Position numbers and translations under genes: made by a program. Of a stretch of DNA of 40,579 bases, positions 7,687 to 16,905 are shown in pieces; the stretch's first letter is position 1; the number at the start of each line of letters is the position of its first letter. The stretch is from positions 1-40,579 of the forward strand of contig JANOPZ010000014.1 in the NCBI GenBank assembly GCA_031422195.1, in the 5' to 3' direction. The DNA is from JALOTE01 sp031422195. Its GTDB lineage: Bacteria; Pseudomonadota; Alphaproteobacteria; Rhizobiales; Rhizobiaceae. The notes under the pieces are model-generated. The model was given only the letters and a program-made list of their open reading frames with translations. It did not search any database and was not told the DNA's origin.

Positions 7687-8391
7687 TTACAGACGGAGAA
7701 ACGTCAAATAAGCAGGTGTTCTGCCCTCCCGTTTAGCCTTTTGCTCATACCGTGAGCCCGGCCAGAATGGATAGGGTTGCTGCCAATCATCGGGGCCTGT
7801 TGCCACCCACGTAAAATCTGGGTGGTGATCAAGGGCAGCAAGCGTCCAATTCACATAATGGGTGATGTCAGATGCAAACCGGAATTGCCCGCCGGGTTTT
7901 AATATTCGCGCGAAACGATCCAAATTAGCGGGGCTAACGAAGCGCCGTTTCCAGTGTCGCTTTTTTGTCCACGGATCAGGGTAGAACAAATCGATACAAT
8001 CAAGGCTGGCATCGGGCATTTTATCGAGCAGCAGCACCGCATCTTGGTTGAACAGCCGGATGTTTGTCAGGCGTTCATTTTTGAGTGCGCCGCACACTTT
8101 GGCCATGCCATTGATGAACGGCTCCACACCGAAAAAGCCCGTTGCGGATTGGTGGCGGGCAGCTGCCAACAAGTGCTCACCAGCACCAAAACCGATTTCG
8201 AGATGAAAGCTATTGAGCGGTCTGTTAAACAGGTTGGCTAAATTTTCGAACGGCGCGGCATCTATTGTAATGCCAAAATTGGCCAGTCCATTTTGATAAT
8301 CAACCTCTTGAAGCGGGCTAAGCGGTTTTCCAATCCGGCGGCCAAAAAGACCGCCGGCCATATAATCGGGATTCGAAGGACGAATGGGCAA
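7687..8391 (-). CDS. trmB: tRNA (guanine-N7-)-methyltransferase
   Basis: TrmB methylates N7 of G46 in the variable loop of tRNAs, using S-adenosylmethionine. The 234-residue product shows the SAM-binding motif HLEIGFGAGEHLL and the family signature LFYPDPWTKKRHWKRRF, and an N-terminal FGRRIGKPLSPLQ segment typical of alphaproteobacterial TrmB. The start used is TTG at 8391, seven bases after the metK stop; an internal ATG ten codons later (8361) is the alternative. It follows metK, whose product supplies its methyl donor. Confidence 0.95.
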   Translation of the reverse strand: MPIRPSNPDYMAGGLFGRRIGKPLSPLQEVDYQNGLANFGITIDAAPFENLANLFNRPLNSFHLEIGFGAGEHLLAAARHQSATGFFGVEPFINGMAKVCGALKNERLTNIRLFNQDAVLLLDKMPDASLDCIDLFYPDPWTKKRHWKRRFVSPANLDRFARILKPGGQFRFASDITHYVNWTLAALDHHPDFTWVATGPDDWQQPYPFWPGSRYEQKAKREGRTPAYLTFLRL

Positions 8392-8398
8392 AGTTGCT

Positions 8399-9667
8399 TC
8401 AGGCGGCCTTGACGGCAGCTTTCATAGCCTTGACCAGATCGGTTTTTTCCCATGAGAACGAACCGTCACGGCCGGCTTTACGGCCAAAATGACCGTAGGC
8501 GGCTGTGCGCGCATAAATTGGCTTGTTGAGATCCAAATGTGTGCGAATGCCGCGCGGCGTCAAATCCATAACCGTTGGAATGATGGCTTCAAGCGCTGCT
8601 TCGGTTACTGTGCCGGTGCCATGCGTATCCACATAGATCGACAATGGCTGGGCAACACCAATGGCGTAAGACAACTGAATGGTGCATTTATCAGCAAGAC
8701 CAGCTGCAACCACATTTTTTGCCAAATAGCGCGCGGCATAAGCAGCAGAACGGTCAACCTTGGTTGTATCTTTCCCTGAGAACGCGCCACCGCCATGTGG
8801 CGCTGCGCCACCATAGGTGTCCACAATGATTTTACGGCCGGTCAGGCCAGCATCACCATCAGGGCCGCCAATGACAAATTTACCGGTCGGGTTAATGTAC
8901 CATTTGCAATCGTCGGCAATTTTCAAATCGCCAAGCGCTTCACGAATATAGGGCTCAACCACAGCGCGAACTTTTTTGCTGTCCCAAGAGGCATCCATAT
9001 GCTGTGTCGACAAAACAATTGAGGTTGCCGAAGATGGTTTGCCGTCAACATAGTGCACAGTCACCTGGCTCTTTGCATCGGGCCCAAGTTTACCGGCATC
9101 ACCTTCACCTTTATGGCGGGCTGCGGCCAATAGTTCGAGGATTTTATGGCTGTAATACAATGGCGCTGGCATTAACTCGGCCGTCTCATTGCAGGCATAA
9201 CCAAACATAATGCCTTGATCGCCAGCACCTTCTCCGCCCTGTTGGTCAGATGCGCTATCAACGCCTTGGGCAATATCGGCTGATTGCGGGTGAAGCAAAA
9301 CGTCGATTTTTGCGGTTTTCCAATGGAAACCGTTCTGCTCATAGCCAATTGACTTGATCGCAGCGCGGGCGGCAGCCTTAAACTTGGCTGGATTGATCAC
9401 CGGGTTGCCATCAGCATCTTTAATAGGCTGACCGTCTTTGCCTTTTTTCAAAAGGCTTGCCGGCACTCGCACTTCACCGGCGATAACGACCCGGTTGGTG
9501 GTTGCCAAGGTTTCGCAGGCGATGCGCACAGTCCAAGGGTTAACCCCGGTCTTTTTGGCTTCGCGATAAACCAGATCAACGATTTCATCGGAAATGCGGT
9601 CACAAACCTTGTCTGGATGACCTTCAGAAACGGATTCACTTGTAAATGAGTAAGTCGAGCGTGCCAC
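8399..9667 (-). CDS. metK: S-adenosylmethionine synthetase
   Basis: MetK makes S-adenosylmethionine from methionine and ATP. The 422-residue product begins with FTSESVSEGHPDKVCD and contains GEGAGDQGIMFGYACNET and GGGAFSGKDTTKVDRSAAY, the two family signatures. Length is normal for alphaproteobacteria, whose enzyme carries a small insertion near residues 70-90. The start is GTG (9667-9665) with AAGGGG six bases upstream. That ribosome-binding site lies in a strong hairpin (see the leader entry). It is followed by trmB and preceded by an XRE regulator. Confidence 0.98.
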   Translation of the reverse strand: MARSTYSFTSESVSEGHPDKVCDRISDEIVDLVYREAKKTGVNPWTVRIACETLATTNRVVIAGEVRVPASLLKKGKDGQPIKDADGNPVINPAKFKAAARAAIKSIGYEQNGFHWKTAKIDVLLHPQSADIAQGVDSASDQQGGEGAGDQGIMFGYACNETAELMPAPLYYSHKILELLAAARHKGEGDAGKLGPDAKSQVTVHYVDGKPSSATSIVLSTQHMDASWDSKKVRAVVEPYIREALGDLKIADDCKWYINPTGKFVIGGPDGDAGLTGRKIIVDTYGGAAPHGGGAFSGKDTTKVDRSAAYAARYLAKNVVAAGLADKCTIQLSYAIGVAQPLSIYVDTHGTGTVTEAALEAIIPTVMDLTPRGIRTHLDLNKPIYARTAAYGHFGRKAGRDGSFSWEKTDLVKAMKAAVKAA

Positions 9668-9673
9668 GGGGGT

Positions 9674-9761
9674 CCCCTTCGCGGTGAGGGCGCCAAGCTC
9701 GCAGGCACCCGAAGGCTGGGCTTTAGCTGACGACTTACATGAAGGTCAAGTCGGGTTAAAG
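9674..9761 (-). promoter_or_regulatory. Structured metK leader that can sequester the ribosome-binding site
   Basis: Two hairpins fill the gap before metK. The upstream one pairs CTTTA (9761-9757) with TAAAG (9725-9721) and CGACTT (9753-9748) with AAGTCG (9736-9731). The second pairs CCTTCG (9715-9710) with CGAAGG (9681-9676) and GGTGCC (9709-9704) with GGCGCC (9694-9689), with a nine-base loop and a seven-base bulge. The CGAAGG arm contains half of the AAGGGG ribosome-binding site, so folding would repress translation. This is the layout of a translational riboswitch or protein-binding leader. I could not match it to a known SAM riboswitch class. Confidence 0.5.
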
Positions 9762-10157
9762 CTCTATGGTAGATCCCAGCGACATTACCAAACACAAAAT
9801 ACTTTTGCGCAAATTATCATCTTTTATTGCTATAAAGGCGCGCGACAGCAGCTTCAGCTCAGGATCGCGGAGCATTTTCACAACATCAAAGCCGTCACCC
9901 GCCTCTGCAAAGCCTGGTTGTGGAACAGTTGAATCGTCGCCATAAAAATAAATTGGATTGGTGTTCAAAAATGTCGAGATGGTTTTCAAACTGGCAACGC
10001 TAACGCGGTTACTGCCCTTTTCATATTTTTGTATTTGTTGAAATGAAACGCCAAGCGCCTCGCCGAGCGTTGCTTGGCTGATGGATAGTGCCTTGCGACG
10101 GTCTTTTATGCGCTGACCAATTTCGACATCAATGCTGTTAAGTGGCTTTTCTTCCAT
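9756..10157 (-). CDS. XRE-family helix-turn-helix regulator
   Basis: The 133-residue product has a Cro/C1-type HTH at residues 12-68 (IGQRIKDRRKALSISQATLG through VSFQQIQKYEKGSNRVS), followed by a helical C-terminal half with no recognised domain. This form, with the QIQKYEKG recognition helix, is frequent in Rhizobiales and typically sits between lnt and metK. The ATG has a strong ribosome-binding site (GGGAGG). It could regulate metK or itself; an inverted TTATT-GA-AATAA lies upstream near 10183-10195. The DNA target is not known from sequence. Confidence 0.88.
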   Translation of the reverse strand: MEEKPLNSIDVEIGQRIKDRRKALSISQATLGEALGVSFQQIQKYEKGSNRVSVASLKTISTFLNTNPIYFYGDDSTVPQPGFAEAGDGFDVVKMLRDPELKLLSRAFIAIKDDNLRKSILCLVMSLGSTIEL

Positions 10158-10217
10158 TTTTCCTCCCGTTGATGCAAGTAAATTATTTCAATAAAGTGAA
10201 GCTTGACGATCCAAAAA

Positions 10218-11804
10218 TTAACGCAAGCGCCTCGACAAATATTGTATTAACAAAATTGGTGTACCAAATAAAAAGGAAAATACAACCATTGCGAGCGGAA
10301 TCATGATGCCGTGCTGCGCATAAAATGTGTGAGATCGTTCAATTTTGATTGCAATGTCAGATTTGCCAATTGCATTAAGAGCCAACCCACCGCTGACTTT
10401 GCCCAAGGGATCAATCAGCCCCGAAAGGCCGTTATTGCCAACCCGCAAAAGAGGCAAGCCATTTTCAATAGCCCGCAATTGTGCTTGCCGGAAATGCTGG
10501 TAGGGGCCGGGCGTTGCGCCATACCAAGCATCATTGGTAACATTTACAATGAGGTCTGCGCCCTTCACCTGCCGCTTTACAGGGCCAGCAAATATCACTT
10601 CGTAACAAATCAGCGGCACTATCAAAACGCCTTTGGGACCAGAAATACGTTCCGCCCTCAAACCGGGAGAAAACGCGCCCGGAGCAACGACCAATGGATT
10701 AACACCCAAAGGTTCAAGCCAATCAGCGAGCGGTAAGTATTCACCAAACGGTACAAGATGTAGTTTATCGGCCGCACCTGCGACTTCGCCTTTGTCGTTA
10801 ATTGCGAGAACTGAGTTGTAATATCGTGCACCGCCTCCAGCTTCGCCTTCAACACGGATTGCACCTGTTAGTATCAACTGGCCCTCGCTCAAGGCACCGC
10901 CCATTTCAAACAATGTTTGCGGACGCTCTTGCAACAGATACGGCAAAGCCGTTTCCGGCCACAAAACAAGGTCAGGGCGCTTGCCGGACTTTTCCTTGGT
11001 CAACGACATTAATTGATCAAAAATCTTTTGCTTTTCGGCGGTGTCCCATTTCAGGTTTTGCGCAACGGAAGGCTGTACGAGGCGCGCCTCTATCGTTTTG
11101 CCATCATCCACAACCGGCATATAAATCGGGCGCAGATAGCCCCATGCCGCCAGCGCCACCAGCATCAAGGCCGGGAAAACAATGCCGCGCCACCGGGCTT
11201 TACTGTCTGCAAGCAAGGCGGGTGATGCAAACAAAACAACCGCAATAAGCGATAAACCATCCACTCCGATGAGCGCCGCTGATTGCATAAACCAGAGATT
11301 TGATGTCAGCATAGTGCCAAGATTATTCCAGGGAAACCCTGTAAACGCCCAGCCACGCAACAATTCTAACAGTGTGAAACTGGCTGCCAGCACAAAGATG
11401 CGGCTTAACCCATCGCGCCAAAACAAATGCGCAAGCGCAGCCGCAAAGCCAAAGAATAGAGCTAAAATTGCTGGCAAACCCAGCACTGCCAGCGGCAGAG
11501 CCCAAGCAAAGTTGGCGGCATCCACCAGAACAGCAGCGCCAATCCACCAAAGTCCGGCCACAAAATATCCAAAGCCAAACCACCAACCCACTAAAAACGC
11601 TGGTCCCTGTGCGCGCCATTTGCCAAGCCCGGGCCGTGCCAAGGCACCATCCAACAGCCAAACCAAAAGGGTAAAAGCAACAAAGCCCGCGGGGAGAAAA
11701 TCAACCGGCGCCAAGGTCAACGCTGCAAGCAACCCGGCAGCAAAAGCTGTGAAAACACGCCGCCAATGCGTCAATAATAGAATGCGGCTTGCGAAATGCT
11801 CCAT
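10218..11804 (-). CDS. lnt: Apolipoprotein N-acyltransferase
   Basis: Lnt adds the third acyl chain to the N-terminal cysteine of lipoproteins in the inner membrane. The 528-residue product has an N-terminal membrane part with about six to seven hydrophobic segments (residues 15-220), a periplasmic nitrilase-type domain with the catalytic residues Glu284 (LWPETALPY), Lys347 (DKLHLVPFGEYLP) and Cys400 (LICYEVIF), and a last membrane segment near residue 505. The ATG at 11804 follows AAAAGGCGC. It lies 99 bases after corC. Confidence 0.97.
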   Translation of the reverse strand: MEHFASRILLLTHWRRVFTAFAAGLLAALTLAPVDFLPAGFVAFTLLVWLLDGALARPGLGKWRAQGPAFLVGWWFGFGYFVAGLWWIGAAVLVDAANFAWALPLAVLGLPAILALFFGFAAALAHLFWRDGLSRIFVLAASFTLLELLRGWAFTGFPWNNLGTMLTSNLWFMQSAALIGVDGLSLIAVVLFASPALLADSKARWRGIVFPALMLVALAAWGYLRPIYMPVVDDGKTIEARLVQPSVAQNLKWDTAEKQKIFDQLMSLTKEKSGKRPDLVLWPETALPYLLQERPQTLFEMGGALSEGQLILTGAIRVEGEAGGGARYYNSVLAINDKGEVAGAADKLHLVPFGEYLPLADWLEPLGVNPLVVAPGAFSPGLRAERISGPKGVLIVPLICYEVIFAGPVKRQVKGADLIVNVTNDAWYGATPGPYQHFRQAQLRAIENGLPLLRVGNNGLSGLIDPLGKVSGGLALNAIGKSDIAIKIERSHTFYAQHGIMIPLAMVVFSFLFGTPILLIQYLSRRLR

Positions 11805-11903
11805 GCGCCTTTTTTCGACTTGAAAGCCGGTTCCCGAATCAATCGTGGAGAAGTTCTAGCAGCCGGTGCCAGCGCGGCAAGGCTTGCAATGGGTATATGA
11901 CCC

Positions 11904-12962
11904 TTAGCCGGAGGATTTGGTGGCTGCTGAACTTTGATCTAATTCGGCCTTGGCTTCCAGTTTGTTTCGGCGGCGTGGCTCACCGGTCCGCAGCGGGCGG
12001 ATGCGCAGCTTTTTAACGCGGCGCATATCGGCTTCAATCACTTCGATTTCAAAGCCTTCAACAACACTGACAACTTCGCCTTTGATAGGTAACCGGCCAA
12101 GGGCCGAAACAGCAACGCCGCCAATGGTATCCACATCATCGGCATGTTCACCGACAACAAAGCTCGGGCCGATCATAGCGGCAACGTCGTCAATTTCAGC
12201 GCGGGCATCCACGATGAACGAACCATCGGAGCGCTTTTCAATCATTGGCTCGTCTTCGTCGTTTTCATCTTCGATGTCGCCGACAATCATTTCGACAATA
12301 TCTTCAAGTGAAACCAAACCATCCGTGCCGCCGTATTCATCGATTACCAAAGCCATTTGAATACGCTTGGCTTGCATTTGAGCCATGAGTTCAGCGGCAG
12401 GCATTGAGGCTGGCACAAATAGAACCGGACGCCATAATTTGGTTTGCTCAACCGTTTGAGTAAGGTCAACCAGCTTCAAATCAATGAGAGCATCGCCCGG
12501 TTTGGGCTTGCCGCGTGTTTTTTTACGGCCGGTTTGGGTCAGATATGCAACAACATCGCGGATGTGCACCATCCCGCGCGGATCATCCATGTTCTCGTGG
12601 TAAACCGGCATGCGAGAGTGGCCGGATTTTTCAAATGCGTCTAACATTTCGGCCAAGGTCGAAGATATTTCCATCGATTCAATACTGCCGCGCGGCACCA
12701 TCACATCGCTGACGCGCAGCTCATTGAGTGCTAGAATATTATTGAGCATAGCACGTTCAGCAACCGAAAGACTGCCGGTTTTTTTTGGCCCTTGCTCAGA
12801 TAATGCGTCGCTCAGCTCTTCGCGAATATTGGCTGGCTTACCACGAAAAATATCGAAAAAACGATCGATGAAGCTGCGGCTTGGAACTGTTTGCATGACC
12901 GGCACAAGCGACCGGTTCGCGGGTAAGTCAGTTAGCATAGTGTCATTATCTTGGTCAGGCAT
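11904..12962 (-). CDS. corC: CorC/HlyC-type CBS-domain protein (TlyC-like)
   Basis: The 352-residue product has no membrane segment. It contains two CBS domains (about 85-205; VMVPRGSIESM and YGGTDGLVSLEDIVEMIVGDIEDE) and a C-terminal CorC_HlyC domain (about 225-310; IGGVAVSALGRLPIKGE). Such proteins are linked to magnesium/cobalt efflux or, under the name TlyC, to haemolysin-like annotations; a haemolytic role is not implied. It is embedded between ybeY (eight-base gap) and lnt, a conserved arrangement. CBS domains often bind adenine nucleotides. Function here is by family only. Confidence 0.92.
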   Translation of the reverse strand: MPDQDNDTMLTDLPANRSLVPVMQTVPSRSFIDRFFDIFRGKPANIREELSDALSEQGPKKTGSLSVAERAMLNNILALNELRVSDVMVPRGSIESMEISSTLAEMLDAFEKSGHSRMPVYHENMDDPRGMVHIRDVVAYLTQTGRKKTRGKPKPGDALIDLKLVDLTQTVEQTKLWRPVLFVPASMPAAELMAQMQAKRIQMALVIDEYGGTDGLVSLEDIVEMIVGDIEDENDEDEPMIEKRSDGSFIVDARAEIDDVAAMIGPSFVVGEHADDVDTIGGVAVSALGRLPIKGEVVSVVEGFEIEVIEADMRRVKKLRIRPLRTGEPRRRNKLEAKAELDQSSAATKSSG

Positions 12963-12970
12963 TGGTTGGG

Positions 12971-13471
12971 TTAAAGCTTCTGTTGGTGCTCATCGTCGTT
13001 TAACGCGTAAGGGTCAGCAATGGCAAGGCGGGCGAGAATAGCGCGCTCCAATGTTTCCATCTCTTCGGCATCATCATCGCCGGTTTCATGGTCGTAGCCG
13101 CATAAATGCAAAAAGCCATGCACCAAAAGATGTGTGACATGATGCTCAAACGTTTTGCCTTCTTGCAAGGCTTCCTGGCTTACCGTTTCCAGCGCCAAGG
13201 CAATATCACCAAGAAACTCAATTTCAGTTTCAACGGGGCTGGTCCCTGCCGGAAATGACAGCACATTGGTGGGATGATCCTTGCCCCGCCATTCCCGGTT
13301 GAGCGTTTGAACGGCGGCGTCAGATGTGAAAAGCAGGCTGACATTAAACTGCTCATCCAACTCCAACACATCAACCGAAGTTGAGAATGCAGCTTTAGCC
13401 ATCACAGCCAAAACGGCCTCATCCTGCCAACCGCTACACCCAACGGCAACATCAACGTCAACGAAATTCAT
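12971..13471 (-). CDS. ybeY: rRNA maturation endoribonuclease YbeY
   Basis: YbeY is a zinc-dependent endoribonuclease in 16S rRNA 3' maturation and ribosome quality control. The 166-residue product has the signature HGFLHLCGYDH, with metal ligands His118, His122 and His128, and the upstream TNVLSFP motif. The ATG at 13471 overlaps the phoH TGA as ATGA. The order phoH-ybeY-corC-lnt is widely conserved. Length is typical. Confidence 0.97.
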   Translation of the reverse strand: MNFVDVDVAVGCSGWQDEAVLAVMAKAAFSTSVDVLELDEQFNVSLLFTSDAAVQTLNREWRGKDHPTNVLSFPAGTSPVETEIEFLGDIALALETVSQEALQEGKTFEHHVTHLLVHGFLHLCGYDHETGDDDAEEMETLERAILARLAIADPYALNDDEHQQKL

Positions 13472-14529
13472 GATCTTGTTGGTGACGGCTTGTTCATTTC
13501 AACGGCTTCATAGGCGGTTACAATACGCTGTACGAGCGGGTGACGTACAACATCCTCGCCGGTAAAGCGCACAACATTAATGCCCTCAACGCCATCCAAA
13601 ATGCGAAGCGCCTCGTTCAAACCCGAAGGTTGGCCATTGGGCAAGTCGATCTGGCTGGGGTCGCCAGTGATGATCATGCGGCCCGATTCGCCAAGGCGCG
13701 TCAGAAACATTTTCATCTGCATCGACGTCGTGTTTTGAGCTTCGTCCAAAATAATCACAGAATGGGCCAATGTTCGCCCGCGCATGAATGCCAAAGGCGC
13801 AATCTCAATAACGCCGGCAGTCAACGCGCGTTCCACTTTGTCAGCTGGCATCATATCATACAGCGCGTCATAAAGCGGGCGCAAATAAGGATCGACCTTC
13901 TCCTTCAAATCACCCGGCAAAAAGCCCAAACGTTCACCGGCTTCAACAGCGGGACGGGTCAGAACGATGCGCTCAACAAGGCCACGTTCCAATAGTTGGG
14001 CGGCGTAAGCAACCGCCAAATAGGTTTTGCCAGTGCCAGCCGGACCAACGCCAAACACCATTTCTGATTTCTCGAGTGCACGGATATAGGCATCTTGCGT
14101 TCTGGTGCGGGCAATGACGGTTTTGCGGCGGGTGGCAATTTGCGCATTGGTGATTTTGCCGCGTGCCTCAATGGCCGGCAGTTGCAACTGGTCGTCTTGC
14201 GCAACGGCCATACGAATTGCGCCATCGACATCGGCCATCGAAATCGTCACGCCACGGCTGGCCATTTGATAGAGCGTATCCAACACAATACGGGCTTGCG
14301 CGGTTTGGGTTTGTGGCCCCCGCACGGAAACCTGATTGCCGCGCGAGCGGACATCAATCGACAGCGCCTGCTCAATACGCGCTAAATGCTGATCAAACTG
14401 CCCGAAGGCAATGCTGGCAAACTTGTTGCTCTCATAGGTAATGACGATATGGGCGAGATCAGCAACGCCCGAAGCCAAGGCGGATACAGAACTTGCAGCC
14501 GAACTTGCGGCGTTGGAATTAGCAGCCAT
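13468..14529 (-). CDS. phoH: PhoH-like ATPase
   Basis: This cytoplasmic P-loop ATPase of the PhoH family (YbeZ) works with YbeY in rRNA maturation. With the ATG at 14529 the protein has 353 residues: an Ala/Ser-rich start, a KH-like N-terminal part, Walker A GPAGTGKT (162-169) and Walker B VIILDEAQN, then ITGDPSQIDLP. An in-frame ATG at 14592 would add 21 residues (MPGLCNHCN...) but has no ribosome-binding site. The chosen ATG has only a weak purine-rich stretch (AAAGAAAG) about ten bases upstream, so the start is not certain. Confidence 0.95.
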   Translation of the reverse strand: MAANSNAASSAASSVSALASGVADLAHIVITYESNKFASIAFGQFDQHLARIEQALSIDVRSRGNQVSVRGPQTQTAQARIVLDTLYQMASRGVTISMADVDGAIRMAVAQDDQLQLPAIEARGKITNAQIATRRKTVIARTRTQDAYIRALEKSEMVFGVGPAGTGKTYLAVAYAAQLLERGLVERIVLTRPAVEAGERLGFLPGDLKEKVDPYLRPLYDALYDMMPADKVERALTAGVIEIAPLAFMRGRTLAHSVIILDEAQNTTSMQMKMFLTRLGESGRMIITGDPSQIDLPNGQPSGLNEALRILDGVEGINVVRFTGEDVVRHPLVQRIVTAYEAVEMNKPSPTRS

Positions 14530-14662
14530 GATAAACACACTTTCTTTTGTTGCGGGTTGGGCGGCATTGCAATGGTTGCAAAGGCCCGGCATCAGATTGC
14601 GTTTTGTTTATCAAGCGTAATTCACCTTCCGTATCACTCCTGTCATTGCCCGCCGCGATGGC

Positions 14663-16066
14663 TCATTTCGGGCCGGTTATCGCAGCACTTTGAACCAGCC
14701 CTTCGGCATTGAGCGTATTCCTGCCCGCTTCACCGATTCGCACCGAAACTATATCACCAATGTCACCGTTATTTAGCGGCATGACAACCGGTATCAACCA
14801 CGGTGAGCGCCCAATGAACTGGCCTTTCTCACGGCCCGGCTTTTCAACCAGAACGTCTATTGTTTTGCCAACCAAATTGCCCAAAAAGGCAGCCTGCTGC
14901 TCTTTCATTAAATTTTGTAACTCCGATAATCTGGCGTCGGCAATGTGATTTTCAATATCCGTCCCAAGATCAGCAGCTGGCGTACCAGGCCGCGGCGAAT
15001 ATTTGAACGAATAGGCTGACGCAAAACCAACTTCGCGAATAAGTTGGAGCGTTGCTTCAAAATCTGCATCGGTTTCGCCGGGAAAGCCCGCTATGAAATC
15101 ACTCGACAATGCAATATCGGGCCGCGCGCGCTTCATTTTTTCAATAATGCGCATGTAATCAGAGGCAGTATGGCGGCGGTTCATGGCTTTCAAAATGCGG
15201 TCAGAACCTGATTGGACCGGCAGGTGCAAAAACGGCATTAGCTTTGGCAAATTTCGATGCGCTTCTATCAAAGCATCATCCATGTCGCGCGGATGAGATG
15301 TCGTATAGCGCAAGCGCTTAAGTTCAGGAATTTCTGCCAGCGCATAAAGCAACGCGGCAAGCCCGGCTTCTTTACCGTTTGCGTCAATACCGTGCCATGC
15401 GTTGACGTTTTGGCCGAGCAACGTCAATTCGCGCACACCATTTGCGACCAGTTTTTCGGCTTCGGTTTTGATTTGTGCCACAGACCGCGAATGTTCGTTG
15501 CCGCGGGTATAAGGCACCACGCAAAACGTGCAGAATTTATCGCAGCCTTCTTGGACGGTGAGAAACGCTGAGACCCCGGCAGCGCGAATGCGCTTTTCCT
15601 GCGGGGTAGGCAGCAATGCATATTTATCGTCGGTTCCATATTCGGTTTCGACAATTTTTTCACCAGCTTCCGTGCGCTTTAACAGCACCGGCAAACGATG
15701 ATAAGTTTGCGGGCCGATCACCAGATCCACTTCCGGCGCGCGCTTGATCATGGCTTCGCCTTCGGCCTGCGCCACACATCCGGCGATAGCAATTTTCAAA
15801 TCTGCGCCATTGGCCTGTCTGCGCTTGCGTAGTTTGCGGAGGCGGCCAATTTCCGAGTAGATTTTTTCAGTGGCCTTTTCGCGAATATGGCAAGTGTTGA
15901 CGAGCACCAGATCGGCGGCTTCCATATCATCGGTTTTAACATAGCCGGATGTTGTTAAGGCATCGCCCATACGTTCTGAATCATAAACATTCATCTGGCA
16001 GCCGTAGGTTTTGATAAACACTTTACGCGGTGCTGTTTCAGGTCTGGCTGTCTCTAAAATCGTCAT
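14663..16066 (-). CDS. miaB: tRNA-2-methylthio-N6-dimethylallyladenosine synthase
   Basis: MiaB is a radical-SAM methylthiotransferase that converts i6A37 to ms2i6A37 in tRNA. The 467-residue product has the auxiliary cluster cysteines Cys23, Cys59 and Cys97 in the UPF0004 domain, the radical-SAM CxxxCxxC motif GCDKFCTFC (Cys175, Cys179, Cys182), and a C-terminal TRAM domain (FLGNLVGKTIDVLVE). The ATG overlaps the plsC stop as ATGA. All essential residues are present. Confidence 0.98.
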   Translation of the reverse strand: MTILETARPETAPRKVFIKTYGCQMNVYDSERMGDALTTSGYVKTDDMEAADLVLVNTCHIREKATEKIYSEIGRLRKLRKRRQANGADLKIAIAGCVAQAEGEAMIKRAPEVDLVIGPQTYHRLPVLLKRTEAGEKIVETEYGTDDKYALLPTPQEKRIRAAGVSAFLTVQEGCDKFCTFCVVPYTRGNEHSRSVAQIKTEAEKLVANGVRELTLLGQNVNAWHGIDANGKEAGLAALLYALAEIPELKRLRYTTSHPRDMDDALIEAHRNLPKLMPFLHLPVQSGSDRILKAMNRRHTASDYMRIIEKMKRARPDIALSSDFIAGFPGETDADFEATLQLIREVGFASAYSFKYSPRPGTPAADLGTDIENHIADARLSELQNLMKEQQAAFLGNLVGKTIDVLVEKPGREKGQFIGRSPWLIPVVMPLNNGDIGDIVSVRIGEAGRNTLNAEGLVQSAAITGPK

Positions 16067-16896
16067 GGCTTTGGTGCTGTGCCTTGGAAAATGGTTTGAT
16101 GAACAGTTTGAGCTTGGCCCGAAAAGGCTTCGCGCACCATCATTCTAATAGACGCTTCGCAGGCCTCTGTCACGGCTTTGCGGTTGACAGGCGGCTTGAT
16201 GCATAAGGGTTCGCCAAACGAAATTTCCACATCCAAAGGTTGGCCGGTCAATATTTGTTTTAAGTGGGGCAGCAAATCTAGGTCGCCAATCCATGCCGCT
16301 TGCAACCGTCGCTTATGACCCACCGCCAGGCCGCCATACCGCGTGTAAGAAATCGCCACCGGCTGAACATGCGCCACACCATCTTCGCCAATGGCCATAG
16401 CAGCAGCGCCCGTCAGGGCCGATTTGAACGGTAAAAGCCGCGTGCCATCGCCCGTCGTGCCTTCCGCAAACAGAACCATAACATCTTTTTCATGGCCGAG
16501 CCGCGCTGCAATGGCCTTGGCTTGAAGCCCGGTTTCGTGCCTCACGTCACGATTGATAAAAACAGTGCGTTGTAATTTAGCGAGGTGGCCAAACAGCGGC
16601 CAATCCTTCACCTCAGATTTGGCCACAAATGATAATGGCATCACTGTGCTCAAGGCCGAAATATCACTCCAAGACACATGATTGGCAACAATCAACAGCG
16701 GTCGTGCTTTCGAGGCGTTTCCATGCACAACAACTTTTATGCCCATAATGCGGCACATCATCCGGTGCCACACAACCGGCAGTTTCGACCGAACCGGATG
16801 TTTCAAGCCCAATGCCACCAGTTGAACCGGCAACAGCGCCAAGGTCACCAGCACAGCCAAAATGAACTGTGACGCCAGACGGAGGTTTGCGGCCAA
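16063..16896 (-). CDS. plsC: 1-acyl-sn-glycerol-3-phosphate acyltransferase
   Basis: PlsC acylates lysophosphatidic acid to phosphatidic acid at the inner membrane. The 277-residue product has an N-terminal hydrophobic helix (about 9-30) and the acyltransferase motifs NHVSWSD (72-78, His73 and Asp78) and FAEGTTGDG (EGT at 145-147), plus the VFINRD block. The start is TTG at 16896, nine bases after the fur/mur stop; the ribosome-binding site is weak, so translation may depend on coupling. It is followed by miaB with a four-base overlap. The close OlsA-type ornithine-lipid acyltransferases cannot be excluded. Confidence 0.9.
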   Translation of the reverse strand: MAANLRLASQFILAVLVTLALLPVQLVALGLKHPVRSKLPVVWHRMMCRIMGIKVVVHGNASKARPLLIVANHVSWSDISALSTVMPLSFVAKSEVKDWPLFGHLAKLQRTVFINRDVRHETGLQAKAIAARLGHEKDVMVLFAEGTTGDGTRLLPFKSALTGAAAMAIGEDGVAHVQPVAISYTRYGGLAVGHKRRLQAAWIGDLDLLPHLKQILTGQPLDVEISFGEPLCIKPPVNRKAVTEACEASIRMMVREAFSGQAQTVHQTIFQGTAPKP

Positions 16897-16905
16897 AGCT
16901 GCCAG

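Noticed and set aside
9670..9761. A known SAM-II or SAM/SAH riboswitch before metK
   Set aside because: The conserved cores of those classes, as far as I remember them, are not visible; only an unclassified structured leader is claimed.
14567..14581. TTGCAA-tgg-TTGCAA upstream of phoH as a regulator site
   Set aside because: Short palindromes of this kind are expected by chance and no matching regulator is known to me.
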